Positions 40,656 to 50,210 are shown, numbered from the stretch's first letter. The stretch: 64,000 bases of DNA from Mycolicibacterium aichiense (GCF_010726245.1 NZ_AP022561.1:62001-126000), one strand, 5' to 3'. Notes: generated from the letters alone by a model not told the origin. Translations and numbers: made by a program.

Positions 40656-42128
40656 ATGCGTGATTCTGACTACGACCACGCCGTGGTGATCGCCGGGGGA
40701 GGGCCGACCGGGCTGATGCTCGCGGGCGAGCTGGCGCTGGCCGGGGTGGACGTCGCGATCGTGGAACGCCGCACCAGCCAGGAGGTGATCGGTCAGCGGG
40801 CCGGCGGTCTGCACTGCCGGACGATCGAACTACTCGATCAGCGGGGGATCGCCGACCGGTTCCTGGCCGCCGGGCAGGCAGTTCAAGTCGCCGGGTTCGC
40901 GCAGATCCGGCTGGACATCAGCGACTTTCCCACACCCCATCCTTACGGATTAGCGTTGTGGCAGAACGAGATCGAACGGCTCCTCGCCGAGTGGGTGGAG
41001 GAACTGGGTGTGCCAATCCGTCGGGGAGCAGGGGTGACGGGCTTCACCCAACGGGAGGCCGGAGTCGAGGTCGAGCTGTCTGATGGTGGCGGCCTTCGCG
41101 CCGGATATCTCCTCGGATGCGACGGCGGTCGCAGCCTGGTTCGCAAGGCGGCCGGCGTCGGCTTCCCTGGCTGGGATCCGACGACGAGCTATCTGATCGC
41201 TCAGGTCGAGGTCCGCGACGAACCGCCGTGGGGTATTCACCGCGACGCCCTCGGTATCCACGGGCTCGACCGGCAGAGCGACACCGAACCGGTTCGGGTG
41301 ATGGTGACCGAGCGAATCGTCGGGCCGACAACAGAACCCACGCTGGCTGATCTGAGCGAGGCACTTACCGCGGTCTACGGCACCGACTTCGGGATCCACA
41401 GCCCCACTTCGATTGCACGCTTCACCGATGCGGCGCGGCAGGCGGCCGCCTACCGCGACCGCCGGGTCCTGCTTGCCGGCGACGCCGCCCACATCCATCA
41501 CCCGATCGGCGGCCAGGGTCTCAATACCGGTCTGCAGGATGCGGTCAACCTGGGGTGGAAGCTCGCCCAGGTGGTCAACGGAACCGCGCCGGACACCCTG
41601 CTCGACACCTACCATGCCGAGCGGCACCCGGTGGGTGCGCGCGTGCTGCAGACCACAATGGCGCAGATGGCGTTGCTGCGCACCGATGCTCGCACCAAAG
41701 CGTTGCACGACAACATCTCCGAAATGCTCGAAATAGATGCAGCCCGCAAGACCTTCGCCGCTCGCATGTCCGGTCTGGACATCCGCTACGACCTTGGGAC
41801 GGGTCATCCGCTGCTGGGCCGTCGGATGCCAGATCTCGACATTGCGACGGCAGCCGGGCCAACGCACGTGTTCGAACTACTCCACGCCGCCCGTCCTGTG
41901 CTGCTGGACCTCGACGAGCGGGGCGGGATCGATCTCGCCGGATGGGGGAATCGCGTCAGCCTGGTCAAGGCGCACTACCCAGGCGTCTGGGAGCTTCCGG
42001 CACTCGGCGAGGTGACGGCGCCCACCGCGGTGCTGATCCGCCCGGACGGGCACGTCGCCTGGGTCGGTGAGAGTTCCTCGGACGGCCTGAGCGAGGCGCT
42101 GACCAGCTGGTTTGGCCCACCGATGTAA
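40656..42128 (+). CDS. rox: FAD-dependent monooxygenase, probable rifamycin monooxygenase
   Basis: This 490-residue class A flavoprotein monooxygenase has the FAD motif GGGPTG (14-19), a DG motif (LLGCDGGRSLVRK), and a third FAD motif LLAGDAAHIHHPIGGQGLNTG (about 271-291). Its N-terminus and overall layout resemble the Rox/TetX branch that hydroxylates and linearises rifamycins. The RAE upstream strongly supports a rifamycin role. AGGGGG 5 nt before the ATG at 40656 fixes the start. Without the RAE, an aromatic hydroxylase would be equally likely. Confidence 0.82.
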   Translation: MRDSDYDHAVVIAGGGPTGLMLAGELALAGVDVAIVERRTSQEVIGQRAGGLHCRTIELLDQRGIADRFLAAGQAVQVAGFAQIRLDISDFPTPHPYGLALWQNEIERLLAEWVEELGVPIRRGAGVTGFTQREAGVEVELSDGGGLRAGYLLGCDGGRSLVRKAAGVGFPGWDPTTSYLIAQVEVRDEPPWGIHRDALGIHGLDRQSDTEPVRVMVTERIVGPTTEPTLADLSEALTAVYGTDFGIHSPTSIARFTDAARQAAAYRDRRVLLAGDAAHIHHPIGGQGLNTGLQDAVNLGWKLAQVVNGTAPDTLLDTYHAERHPVGARVLQTTMAQMALLRTDARTKALHDNISEMLEIDAARKTFAARMSGLDIRYDLGTGHPLLGRRMPDLDIATAAGPTHVFELLHAARPVLLDLDERGGIDLAGWGNRVSLVKAHYPGVWELPALGEVTAPTAVLIRPDGHVAWVGESSSDGLSEALTSWFGPPM

Positions 42129-42184
42129 CGGCATGTGGCCCGTTCGGCGATCAATATGCTGACACACCGTGGAGGGAATGCATT

Positions 42185-43009
42185 GTGATCGGACGCCTGG
42201 GATCGGCCGTGCTGGCCGCGGGTATAGCACTGGCCGGGCTGACGGCGGCAACCGCGTCGGCGACACCGGGGTGCGCTGACTACCACTGGATCGGCGCGGC
42301 CGGTTCCGGTCAACGCGACAGTGCCAACCTGACCGCCAACGGCGGGATGGGCTCCGTGGTGTACCAGTCCTACCAGCAGCTCAAATCACAGCTCGCCGCG
42401 GACGGCCGGACCATCGACGCCGAGGCGGTCCAGTACCCCGCGGCTCCGGTGCCACTGGAGGGCGGCATCAGTGGCTGGCTGGACTTCCTCGGCAGCGTCG
42501 GCGACGGTACGGACGCGACCGAAAAGCAGTACAAGGCGTTCACCGAGCGTTGCCCGGACAGCAAGGTGGTCCTGGCCGGCTACTCGCAGGGCGCCATGAT
42601 CGTCCACCGCAACTTGTACGACCTCGCGGACGACCCGCACCTGGCCGCCGCGCTGTTGATCGCCGATGGCGACCGGCTGCCGGTCGACACCACGATCAAA
42701 ATGGGGTCGACGGCCGTCGCACTGGGTCACGGTGAGGGCGTCGCGCAAGACCACTCGTTCCTGGCGTCGACCAACACGTCTACGCTGCCGCCCGCGATCG
42801 GCACCCGGACCATCAGCGTCTGCGATGTCGGTGACCCGGTGTGCGACTACAACCCCGACACGGGGACGATCTCCGACGCGGCGATCGCCATCCATACCTC
42901 GTACGCGCCGACCCTCAGCGGTCCCCACGCGTGGGTCACGCCGCTCTACACGCTGGTGACAGCGACGCAGACGGCCTCGCCGGTGGAGCTGTCCGCGCAC
43001 ACGTCCTGA
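42185..43009 (+). CDS. Secreted cutinase-family serine esterase
   Basis: This 274-residue exported protein has a signal peptide (about 1-27) and a cutinase domain with the nucleophile elbow GYSQG (Ser134), Asp217 in VCDVGDPVC and His237 in AIHTSY. Conserved cysteines are Cys30, Cys123, Cys213 and Cys220. Mycobacterial Culp proteins hydrolyse esters and phospholipids at the cell surface. The GTG at 42185 follows a GGAGGG site by 8 nt. It appears monocistronic. Confidence 0.9.
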   Translation: MIGRLGSAVLAAGIALAGLTAATASATPGCADYHWIGAAGSGQRDSANLTANGGMGSVVYQSYQQLKSQLAADGRTIDAEAVQYPAAPVPLEGGISGWLDFLGSVGDGTDATEKQYKAFTERCPDSKVVLAGYSQGAMIVHRNLYDLADDPHLAAALLIADGDRLPVDTTIKMGSTAVALGHGEGVAQDHSFLASTNTSTLPPAIGTRTISVCDVGDPVCDYNPDTGTISDAAIAIHTSYAPTLSGPHAWVTPLYTLVTATQTASPVELSAHTS

Positions 43010-43100
43010 CCCGGATCAACAGTCGGGATGAGTTTTCCAGCCGTCATCCGTTCTGGCCGTAAGGGAGCTGTCCTGTTCCCGAAAGCCAGAAGGGATCATC

Positions 43101-43856
43101 ATGAAACTCGTCGTAATCGGTGGCACCGGCCTGGTGGGCTCGAAAGTGGTGCAGAATCTGACCGCCCGCGGCCACGAGGCTGTCGCCGCAGCGCCCTCGA
43201 CCGGCGTGAACACCTTCACGGGCGAGGGGTTGGCCGAGGTGATGGCGGGAGCCTCAGTCGTCGTCGACGTCTCCAACTCGCCCGCGCTGGATGACTCGGC
43301 GATCGAATTCTTCCGCACCGCGACCACCAACCTGCTGACCGCCGAGCAGAGCGCCGGCGTTACCCACCACGTCGCGCTGTCGGTGGTGGGTACCGAGGAC
43401 CTCGCCGCACAGAGCGGCTACTTCCAGGGCAAGCTCCTCCAGGAGAAGCTGATCAGTGCGGGGTCGATCCCCTTTTCGATCGTGCACGCGACGCAGTTCT
43501 TCGAGTTTGTCAACACGCTCGCCGACGCCGCGACCGAGGGGGACACCGTGGTGCTGCCGCCGAAGTACTTCCAGCCGATGGCGGCTGCCGATGTCGCCGA
43601 GGGAGTCGCGATCGCCGCTGTCGGGGAACCGGTCAACGGCATCGCCGAGATCGGCGGCCCCGACATGGTTTTGCTTCCCGACCTCATCCGCACCGCGCTG
43701 ACCTCCCGTGGTGACCGTCGCACCGTCGTCAGCGATCCCGCCGCGTCGTACTGGGGGGTCGACATCGACGAGCGCACGTTGGTGCCCGGCCCGGGCGCGA
43801 CACTGTTCGACACCCGGTTCGAGGACTGGCTCCTCGAATCGGCCGCGAAGTCCTAG
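43101..43856 (+). CDS. NmrA-like NAD(P)-binding protein
   Basis: This 251-residue atypical SDR has GGTGLVGS (7-14) and no YxxxK catalytic motif in the usual place, as in NmrA/HSCARG-type sensors and NAD(P)H:quinone reductase-like proteins (SIPFSIVHATQFFEFV). It may reduce a small molecule or sense the NADP redox state. It is 8 bp upstream of a nitroreductase and likely co-transcribed with it. Confidence 0.85.
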   Translation: MKLVVIGGTGLVGSKVVQNLTARGHEAVAAAPSTGVNTFTGEGLAEVMAGASVVVDVSNSPALDDSAIEFFRTATTNLLTAEQSAGVTHHVALSVVGTEDLAAQSGYFQGKLLQEKLISAGSIPFSIVHATQFFEFVNTLADAATEGDTVVLPPKYFQPMAAADVAEGVAIAAVGEPVNGIAEIGGPDMVLLPDLIRTALTSRGDRRTVVSDPAASYWGVDIDERTLVPGPGATLFDTRFEDWLLESAAKS

Positions 43857-43864
43857 ACCGAGAC

Positions 43865-44530
43865 GTGGACGTATACGACGCGGTGCGGAGCAGACGAGCC
43901 GTCCGCGGGTTCACCGATCGGCCCGTCACGCCCGAGATCCTGCAGCGGGTGCTGGCAGCGGCATCCTGGTCACCCTCGGGGTCCAACATCCAGCCGTGGC
44001 ACGTCTATGTCGTGACCGGTGCGCCGCTGGCCGAGCTGAAGAAGATCGCCGTCGAGCGTGTCGTTACAGGTGAAGCCTGGGACGACCGGGAATTCGAGAT
44101 GTATCCCGCCGAGATGGCGTCGCCCTACCGGGAGCGCCGCTCCGCCTTCGGTCAGCAGCGGTACGCCGCACTCGGTATCGCTCGAGAGGACTGGGAAGCC
44201 CGGCAGCGGGCAGCCGTCGCGAACTGGGATTGCTTCGGCGCGCCGGTCGCGCTGTTCTGCTACATCGATCGGCATCTCGGCCTGCCGCAGTGGGCCGACC
44301 TCGGCATGTATCTGCAAACCGTCATGCTGCTGCTTCGTGCTGAAGGACTGCACAGTTGCCCGCAGATGGCCTGGTCGCAGGTTCGCCGAACCGTTGCCGA
44401 TGTGGTGTCTCCGCCCGACGAGCTGATGCTGTTCTGTGGCATGTCCGTTGGCTACGAGGACATCTCGGTCAGCTACTCACGCACCGGTCGTGCCCCGCTT
44501 GACGAGACCGTCACGTTTCTGCCCGGATAG
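43865..44530 (+). CDS. Nitroreductase family protein
   Basis: This 221-residue FMN-dependent protein has RSRRAVRGF, SPSGSNIQPWHVYV and a C-terminal GLHSCPQMAW block. It is a paralogue of the protein at 27262-27915 with the same arrangement of motifs. It would reduce nitro compounds or quinones. The start is a GTG 8 bp after the NmrA-like gene, which suggests a joint redox role. Confidence 0.9.
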   Translation: MDVYDAVRSRRAVRGFTDRPVTPEILQRVLAAASWSPSGSNIQPWHVYVVTGAPLAELKKIAVERVVTGEAWDDREFEMYPAEMASPYRERRSAFGQQRYAALGIAREDWEARQRAAVANWDCFGAPVALFCYIDRHLGLPQWADLGMYLQTVMLLLRAEGLHSCPQMAWSQVRRTVADVVSPPDELMLFCGMSVGYEDISVSYSRTGRAPLDETVTFLPG

Positions 44531-44571
44531 ATCCACCGACCGCGGCGCCCCCACCCCCGGTTACGATCAAG

Positions 44572-44586
44572 ACCGGAAATTCCGGT
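44572..44586. promoter_or_regulatory. Perfect 15-bp palindrome upstream of the LAL regulator
   Basis: ACCGGAA-A-TTCCGGT is perfectly symmetrical and sits 21 bp upstream of the LAL regulator's GTG start. It is a candidate autoregulatory operator. Confidence 0.5.
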
Positions 44587-44607
44587 GAGGTCCGCTAGGG
44601 GCAGACG

Positions 44608-47412
44608 GTGGTGCCTATCTCGAGCGACGGGCGGTCAGAGCACTTGCATGGTCGTGCCGCCGAGTGCCGAGCGCTGCGATCGGTGGTCTCGACCGTCGCC
44701 GGTGGCGATTCCCAGGTGCTGGTGCTGCGCGGCGAGGCCGGCGTAGGTAAGACGGCGTTGCTCGGGTATCTCTCGGAGCAGGCGTCGGCGCTGCGCGTCC
44801 TGCACGTCGCGGGCATTCAGTCGGACATGGAGCTCGCGTACGCCGGCTTGCAGCAACTGTGCGCGCCGCTCCTGGAGCACCTCGGTGACCTCCCGGATCC
44901 GCAACGTTGCGCGCTCGACGTCGCCTTCGGTCGCGGAGTGGGCGATCCGCCTGACCGGTTCCTGGTGGGTCTGGCGGTGCTGAGCCTGATGGCGGCTGCC
45001 GCGCAACGTCAGCCCCTGCTGTGCGTGGTCGACGACGCGCAATGGCTCGACCAGGTGACCGTACAAACCCTGGGCTTCGTGGCGCGCCGCCTGCTGGCCG
45101 AGCCGATCGGATTGGTGTTCGCCGCCCGCGATGACGGCGCCCAGCCGCTCGCCGGGCTTCCTGAGCTGACCGTCCGCGGGCTGTCCGACGGCGATGCGCG
45201 CGAGCTACTGGACTCGGTCATGCTCGGCGGCATCGACCCGCCCGTACGTGATCGCATCGTCTCCGAGACCAGAGGCAATCCACTTGCGCTGCTTGAGGTT
45301 CCGCGTAACGCATCGGCCACCGAGCTCGCCGGCGGCTTCTACATCGCGGGCTCGGCATCGGCGCCGGGTGCGATCGAGACACGTTATGTGCAGCGAATCC
45401 AGGCGCTTCCGGAGCCGACGCGTCGGCTACTGCTGGTGGCGGCGGCCGAGCCGGTCGGCGATGCGGCATTGTTCCTGCGCGCCGCCGCCGCGCTGGGTAT
45501 CCCCATCGACGCGCTAGCGCCGGCCGAAGCCGCCGGCGTGATCGAGTTCGGACCGCGGATGCGGTTCCGGCACCCGCTGCTGAGGTCCGCGGCCTACCGC
45601 GCCGCCGATCTAGCCGACCGCCGAGCGATCCACCGCGCTCTGGCCGACGCCACCGACCCCGACGCGGATCCCGATCGGCGCGCGTGGCATGCCGCCAACG
45701 CTGCGGCAGGACCAGATGACGCGGTGGCGCAGGAGCTGGAGACCTCGGCGGCGCGGGCCCAGAGCCGTGGCGGAATCGCCGCGGCGGCAGCGTTTCTCGA
45801 GCGCTCCGCGATCCTGACAGCCGATCCGGACCTGCGCGGCGCGCGGGCGTTGGCTGCCGCCCAGGCCAAGCGGGATGCCGCGGCGCCGGCCGCCGCCCGT
45901 GACTTGCTCGACGTCGCGGAGCGGGGACCGTTGTCAGGGCTGCAACGGGCTCAGGTGGCGCGCCTGCGCGCCCAGATGGACTTCGTCCGCAGCCGAGCCG
46001 GGGAGGCGGGAGCGCCGTCGGTGCGCGATACCGCGCAGGCATTGCTGGATGCCGCTCGCGCGCTGGAACACCTCGACGACTACGCATCTCGAGAGAGTTA
46101 CCTCGAAGCGATCGCGGCGCTGTTGTATGCCGGACGCCTCGGTGACCCGCGGGCGCTGACCTATGCCGCGCAGGCGGCCCTGGCCGCACTGGACCGTGAG
46201 GCCGAACTGTCCCGTTCGGTGGACTTCTTACTCAAGGGTATCGCCGCGCGTATCACCCAGGGAGTCGGCGCAGGGGCCGAATCGATGCGAATCGGCTTGG
46301 ATCACATGTGCATTCAGGCCGCGGCCGACGACCGCAACGTCCTGCGGTGGCTGGTACCGGCGTTCCCGATCCTGCAAGAATCGTCGGCCCACGAACTGTG
46401 GGACCAGGCCACCGTGCAACAGCTCTCCGCCGCGGCTGTGCGCGCTGCGCGCAACGCCGGTGCCCTTGCCATCCTGCCGCGTGCGCTGGTGTACCAGGCC
46501 GGCGTCCACCTGCTCGAAGGCGAATTCCGCACGGCAGCAACACTTGTCGAAGAAGCGAACGCGATCACGTCCGCCACCGACCACTACGCGGCGGTCAAGT
46601 ATCACGCATTGATGCTCACCGCCTGGCGGGGCGACGCGGCCGAAGCCGAACGGTTGATCAAGGCCACCGAAGCGGACGGAATCAGCCGGGGTGAGGGCCG
46701 GGTTCTGGGGCTGACCGGGTACGCCGCGGCGGTGCTATACAACGGACTCGGCCGCTACGACGAGGCGCTGGCCGCCGCCCGGACGGTGTGCGAATACCAG
46801 GACATCGGCTTCTACAGCTGGTGTCTGTACGAACTGGTCGAAGCGGCCGCACGCAGCGGCGCGCGGGACACTGCGGCCGCGGCCATCCACGACCTCGCCG
46901 ATCGCGCGGGAGCAAGCGGAACCGACTGGGGCCTGGGCGCATTGGCCGCGGCCCAGGCGATGCTCGCCGACGACGAGGACGCCGACGCGCTTTTTACCGA
47001 AGCCATCGAGAGGTTGGGGCGCACCACGATCGCTGTGCACCGGGCCCGCGCGCATCTCGTGTACGGGGAGTGGCTGCGACGGGTGCTTCGCCGAGCCGAC
47101 GCGCGGCGGCAGCTGACCGAGGCTCACGACATGTTCGTCCGGATGGGTGCCGGCGCTTTCGCCGAGCGTGCCCGCCGCGAGCTGGCGGCCACCGGAGAGA
47201 AGGTGCGCGCGCAGCAGCCGGCCTCGGGCGGTGAGCTCACGGCGCAAGAGGCGCAGATCGCGCGACTGGCAGCCGAAGGCCTGACGAACCAAGAGATCGG
47301 CGCGCAGCTGTTCATCAGCACGCACACCGTCGAGTGGCACCTGCGAAAGGTGTTCGCCAAGCTCGGCATCACCTCACGCAGACAACTGCGGGCGATGTCC
47401 TGGGCAAGTTAG
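44608..47412 (+). CDS. LAL-type LuxR regulator with AAA ATPase domain
   Basis: This 934-residue MalT-like regulator has Walker A GEAGVGKT (42-49), a Walker B VVDDAQWLD, a long helical TPR-like middle region, and a C-terminal LuxR helix-turn-helix (LTAQEAQIARLAAEGLTNQEIGAQLFISTHTVEWHLRKVF, about 872-911). LAL proteins bind ATP and an inducer and activate transcription. It is 107 bp upstream of an ECF sigma gene on the same strand and may control that operon. The GTG at 44608 lies after AGGGGC; a GTG at 44611 is also possible. Confidence 0.92.
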   Translation: MVPISSDGRSEHLHGRAAECRALRSVVSTVAGGDSQVLVLRGEAGVGKTALLGYLSEQASALRVLHVAGIQSDMELAYAGLQQLCAPLLEHLGDLPDPQRCALDVAFGRGVGDPPDRFLVGLAVLSLMAAAAQRQPLLCVVDDAQWLDQVTVQTLGFVARRLLAEPIGLVFAARDDGAQPLAGLPELTVRGLSDGDARELLDSVMLGGIDPPVRDRIVSETRGNPLALLEVPRNASATELAGGFYIAGSASAPGAIETRYVQRIQALPEPTRRLLLVAAAEPVGDAALFLRAAAALGIPIDALAPAEAAGVIEFGPRMRFRHPLLRSAAYRAADLADRRAIHRALADATDPDADPDRRAWHAANAAAGPDDAVAQELETSAARAQSRGGIAAAAAFLERSAILTADPDLRGARALAAAQAKRDAAAPAAARDLLDVAERGPLSGLQRAQVARLRAQMDFVRSRAGEAGAPSVRDTAQALLDAARALEHLDDYASRESYLEAIAALLYAGRLGDPRALTYAAQAALAALDREAELSRSVDFLLKGIAARITQGVGAGAESMRIGLDHMCIQAAADDRNVLRWLVPAFPILQESSAHELWDQATVQQLSAAAVRAARNAGALAILPRALVYQAGVHLLEGEFRTAATLVEEANAITSATDHYAAVKYHALMLTAWRGDAAEAERLIKATEADGISRGEGRVLGLTGYAAAVLYNGLGRYDEALAAARTVCEYQDIGFYSWCLYELVEAAARSGARDTAAAAIHDLADRAGASGTDWGLGALAAAQAMLADDEDADALFTEAIERLGRTTIAVHRARAHLVYGEWLRRVLRRADARRQLTEAHDMFVRMGAGAFAERARRELAATGEKVRAQQPASGGELTAQEAQIARLAAEGLTNQEIGAQLFISTHTVEWHLRKVFAKLGITSRRQLRAMSWAS

Positions 47413-47519
47413 GCCTGACCACGGGCCGACGACTACGGACTACGGGTTTTCAAGGGTTCGCCTGGGCGGCGTGACCGCGAGGCTGAGGTCATCAGCACTT
47501 CGCACCCAGGAGACCGTTC

Positions 47520-48110
47520 ATGACCGTCACGTGTGTTCCCCGGCCAACCGACTCAGAGGCCGCGGACCGGTTCGCCCGCGACGCACAGCCCCTGTTCGGG
47601 GCCCTGCTGCGCCGGGCCAGGGGATTGACCAAGACCACGGCCGACGCCGAGGACCTGGTGCAGGACACCCTGCTGCACGCGTTCATGGGCTATCACACGT
47701 TCCGCGACGGCACCGACTTCAAGGCATGGCTGCTCCGGATTCTCTACAACCGCTGGGTGAGCGGCTTCCGTGCCAAGCAGCGCCGGCCGTCGGAGGTCCC
47801 GGTGGACGATGTCGCCGAGGGCGACCTTGCCGTCAGCGCAGCCCGGACATCCACCGCCTCGCGCTCGGCCGAGTCCGAGGCGCTCACCCGGCTGCCCGAC
47901 GGCGACCTCCGTTCGGCGATGGCCACCTTGCCCGAGGATTTCCGCACGGTGCTGTTCTACGCCGAGGTCCAGGGCCACACCTACGCCGAGACCGCGATGA
48001 TCCTGAACATCCCGCGCGGCACGGTGATGTCCCGGGCCTCCCGCGGCCGGGCGCGGCTGCGGGTGGCTCTCGACGCCAGCGCGTACGCACCGACCGCTCA
48101 GATCGCATGA
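47520..48110 (+). CDS. ECF RNA polymerase sigma factor (SigH/SigR-like)
   Basis: This 196-residue sigma-70 family protein has region 2 (TTADAEDLVQDTLLHAF and YHTFRDGTDFKAWLLRILYNRW) and region 4 (LPEDFRTVLFYAEVQGHTYAETAMILNIPRGTVMSRASRGRARL). It resembles the SigH/SigR group of oxidative-stress ECFs. No anti-sigma gene with a ZAS motif is adjacent; instead it overlaps an SDR gene by ATGA and heads a seven-gene operon. An AGGAGA site precedes the ATG. Targets are probably its own operon (inference). Confidence 0.9.
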   Translation: MTVTCVPRPTDSEAADRFARDAQPLFGALLRRARGLTKTTADAEDLVQDTLLHAFMGYHTFRDGTDFKAWLLRILYNRWVSGFRAKQRRPSEVPVDDVAEGDLAVSAARTSTASRSAESEALTRLPDGDLRSAMATLPEDFRTVLFYAEVQGHTYAETAMILNIPRGTVMSRASRGRARLRVALDASAYAPTAQIA

Positions 48111-48841
48111 GCACCGCGACGGAACTCAGCGGGCAGACGGCGCTGGTCACCGGAGGCACTGCCGGGATCGGGCTGGCATGCGCCCGGCTGTTGGCCGGCG
48201 CCGGCGCCACCGTGATCGTCACCGGTAGAGACCGTCGGCGCGGCGCGGCCGCGGTCGGCCAAATCTCCGGCCAGGCGAGCTTCGTGGCAGCGGACCTCTC
48301 CGATGCCGGCGCGGTACAGGCACTGGTCGACCGGGTGGGTGAGGTGGACATCCTGGTCAACAACGCCGCCAGCTTTCCCGGAGCACTCACCGTCGACCAA
48401 GACCTCACGACGTTTCAGACGACGTTCGACACCAACGTGCGGGGAACGTACTTTCTGACCGCGGGCTTGGTCCCGGGCATGCTGCGCCGACGCCGGGGCA
48501 GCATCGTGAACATCACATCGATGGTCGCGTCCAAAGGGGTTGGCGGCGCATCCACCTACGGCGCGTCGAAGGCCGCGGTCGAAGCACTGACGCGATCGTG
48601 GGCCGTCGAGTTCGGCCCCTTCGGCGTGCGCGTCAACAGCGTTGCGCCCGGGCCCACCGATACCGAAGGCGTCGTCGCGCAATGGGGTGACACCAACGAC
48701 GAACTCGGCCGTGCGCTGCCCCTCGGGCGCACCGCCCGCCCCGAGGAGATCGCCAACGCGGTGCTCTTCCTCGCGTCCCCCCGGTCGAGCTTCATCACCG
48801 GATCGACCCTGCACGCGGACGGCGGCGGGACCGCCGTCTGA
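48107..48841 (+). CDS. Short-chain dehydrogenase/reductase in ECF operon
   Basis: This 244-residue classical SDR has TGGTAGIG, NNAA in place of NNAG, and a YGASK catalytic motif followed by the GSTLHADGGGTAV terminus. Its ATG overlaps the sigma factor stop (ATGA), so translation of the two is coupled. It would oxidise or reduce a small alcohol or ketone. It is followed 17 bp later by a cupin gene. Confidence 0.9.
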   Translation: MSTATELSGQTALVTGGTAGIGLACARLLAGAGATVIVTGRDRRRGAAAVGQISGQASFVAADLSDAGAVQALVDRVGEVDILVNNAASFPGALTVDQDLTTFQTTFDTNVRGTYFLTAGLVPGMLRRRRGSIVNITSMVASKGVGGASTYGASKAAVEALTRSWAVEFGPFGVRVNSVAPGPTDTEGVVAQWGDTNDELGRALPLGRTARPEEIANAVLFLASPRSSFITGSTLHADGGGTAV

Positions 48842-48858
48842 CACCAAGGAGAATAATC

Positions 48859-49287
48859 ATGACGAAAAACCATGACCCGCAATGGGAGAACGCACTGACC
48901 GTCGTTCAGGACGTGCACCCGCCGTTCATCCCAGAGGGTGCCGATGTGATGACTGTCGTCATCGAGTACCCGCCGGGCAGTCCTGGGGCCCCACCGCACC
49001 GCCATCCGAGCGGGCCGGCGTTCGGTTACATGCTGGAAGGCGAGATGCTCTTTGAACTCGAAGGCGAGCCACCACGTGTCATCCGCGCGGGCGAAGCCTT
49101 CTGGGAGCCCGGCGGCGACGTCATCCACTACTCGGACGCCAACAACCGAGACGACGTCAAGAGCCGGTTCGTCGTCACGATGGTGTGCGTCCCGGGCCGG
49201 CCGATGCTCGAGCTCGTCGACGATAGCGAACTGACCGCCCGCAAACACCTGCGGGTAGCGGCCGAACCCGCCGCCGGAAAGGACTGA
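48859..49287 (+). CDS. Cupin-domain protein
   Basis: This 142-residue single-domain cupin has metal ligands in PPHRHPSG (two His), a Glu/Met after GYMLEGEM, and a second motif PGGDVIHYSDANN with His. Such proteins are small dioxygenases, isomerases or metal-bound sensors. It lies between the SDR and the ThuA-like gene, sharing no spacer with the latter (TGA then ATG). Confidence 0.85.
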   Translation: MTKNHDPQWENALTVVQDVHPPFIPEGADVMTVVIEYPPGSPGAPPHRHPSGPAFGYMLEGEMLFELEGEPPRVIRAGEAFWEPGGDVIHYSDANNRDDVKSRFVVTMVCVPGRPMLELVDDSELTARKHLRVAAEPAAGKD

Positions 49288-50184
49288 ATGACTGTGTCTC
49301 GCATCCTGCTTCAAACCACCATCACCGCCCAGCCGGATGACTGGGACATCGACCGCTTCGCACTCCTTGCCGCCGAATTGCGCGCCGCCGGGCATGACGT
49401 GCTCGCCCGCAACCGCGCATCCCACGACGACGATCCGGTGCTCAGCGCCCTGGACGACCTGGGGTTCGATCAGCTGTGGTTGATGGCCGTCGACACCGGC
49501 GACGGCCTGACCGACGCCGAAGCCGACGCCATCGCCAGGTTCCGCCGCGGTGGCGGCGGAGTGCTGACCGCCCGTGATCACCAGGACCTGGGGTCCTGCC
49601 TTACCCGGCTCGGGTCGTTGGGACTGGTCAACGAGTTCCAGGACAAGACGGTCGATCAAAGCCACCTCTGTGACGATCAGGGCACCCCGAGCATCTCCTG
49701 GCCCAACTTCCATTCCGGAGCCAACGGGGACTACCAGCCGGTCCTCGCCACGGACCCGGTGCACCCGCTGCTGCGCACTGGACACTCCGCCAGTGGCCGA
49801 GTCGAATGGTTCCCCGCACACCCCCACGAGGGCGCGGTCTCGGCGAGCGTTCCCTGCGCGGTCGTCGTGGCCGAGGGGCGAAGCAGCGCCAGTGGCCGCC
49901 GATTCAACCTCGCCGTCGCGATCGACGGTGAGACCTACGACGGGTTGCCGATGGGGCGGGCGCTCGCGGAATCGACGTTCCACCACTTCGCCGACTACAA
50001 CTGGGATGTGAATCGTGGAGCGCCGTCGTTCGTCAGTGAGCCGCCCGGGAGCCAGATCCTGGCCGATCCGGCCCGGCTGAGGGTGTTCACGGACTATGTG
50101 CGCAACGCCGCGAGTTGGCTGCACCCGGTTGTGCGCACCGGTGCCGATGTTGAGCCCCAAGCGCGCCGCACTGTCGTACTCTGA
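49288..50184 (+). CDS. ThuA/glutamine-amidotransferase-like protein, function unknown
   Basis: This 298-residue soluble protein begins SRILLQTTITAQPDDWDIDRFALLAAELRAAGHDVLARN and has a class-I amidotransferase-like or ThuA-like sheet pattern (DQLWLMAVDTGDGLTDAEADAIARFRRGGGGVLTARDHQDLG), without a clear Cys-His-Glu triad. Function is unknown. It starts directly after the cupin stop, so the two are tightly coupled in the ECF operon. Confidence 0.68.
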   Translation: MTVSRILLQTTITAQPDDWDIDRFALLAAELRAAGHDVLARNRASHDDDPVLSALDDLGFDQLWLMAVDTGDGLTDAEADAIARFRRGGGGVLTARDHQDLGSCLTRLGSLGLVNEFQDKTVDQSHLCDDQGTPSISWPNFHSGANGDYQPVLATDPVHPLLRTGHSASGRVEWFPAHPHEGAVSASVPCAVVVAEGRSSASGRRFNLAVAIDGETYDGLPMGRALAESTFHHFADYNWDVNRGAPSFVSEPPGSQILADPARLRVFTDYVRNAASWLHPVVRTGADVEPQARRTVVL

Positions 50185-50210
50185 ATGCGCTTCACACACA
50201 GGAGGCGCCA

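Noticed and set aside
40652..40663. ATG-Asn-Ala-stop mini-ORF overlapping the rox start as a leader peptide
   Set aside because: The ribosome site is 1 nt from this ATG, too close for good initiation, and it fits the ATG at 40656. Three codons offer no regulatory content.
48556..50199. 547-codon ORF antisense to the SDR/cupin/ThuA-like genes
   Set aside because: It spans three well-supported genes of the operon in the other direction and has no recognisable domain.
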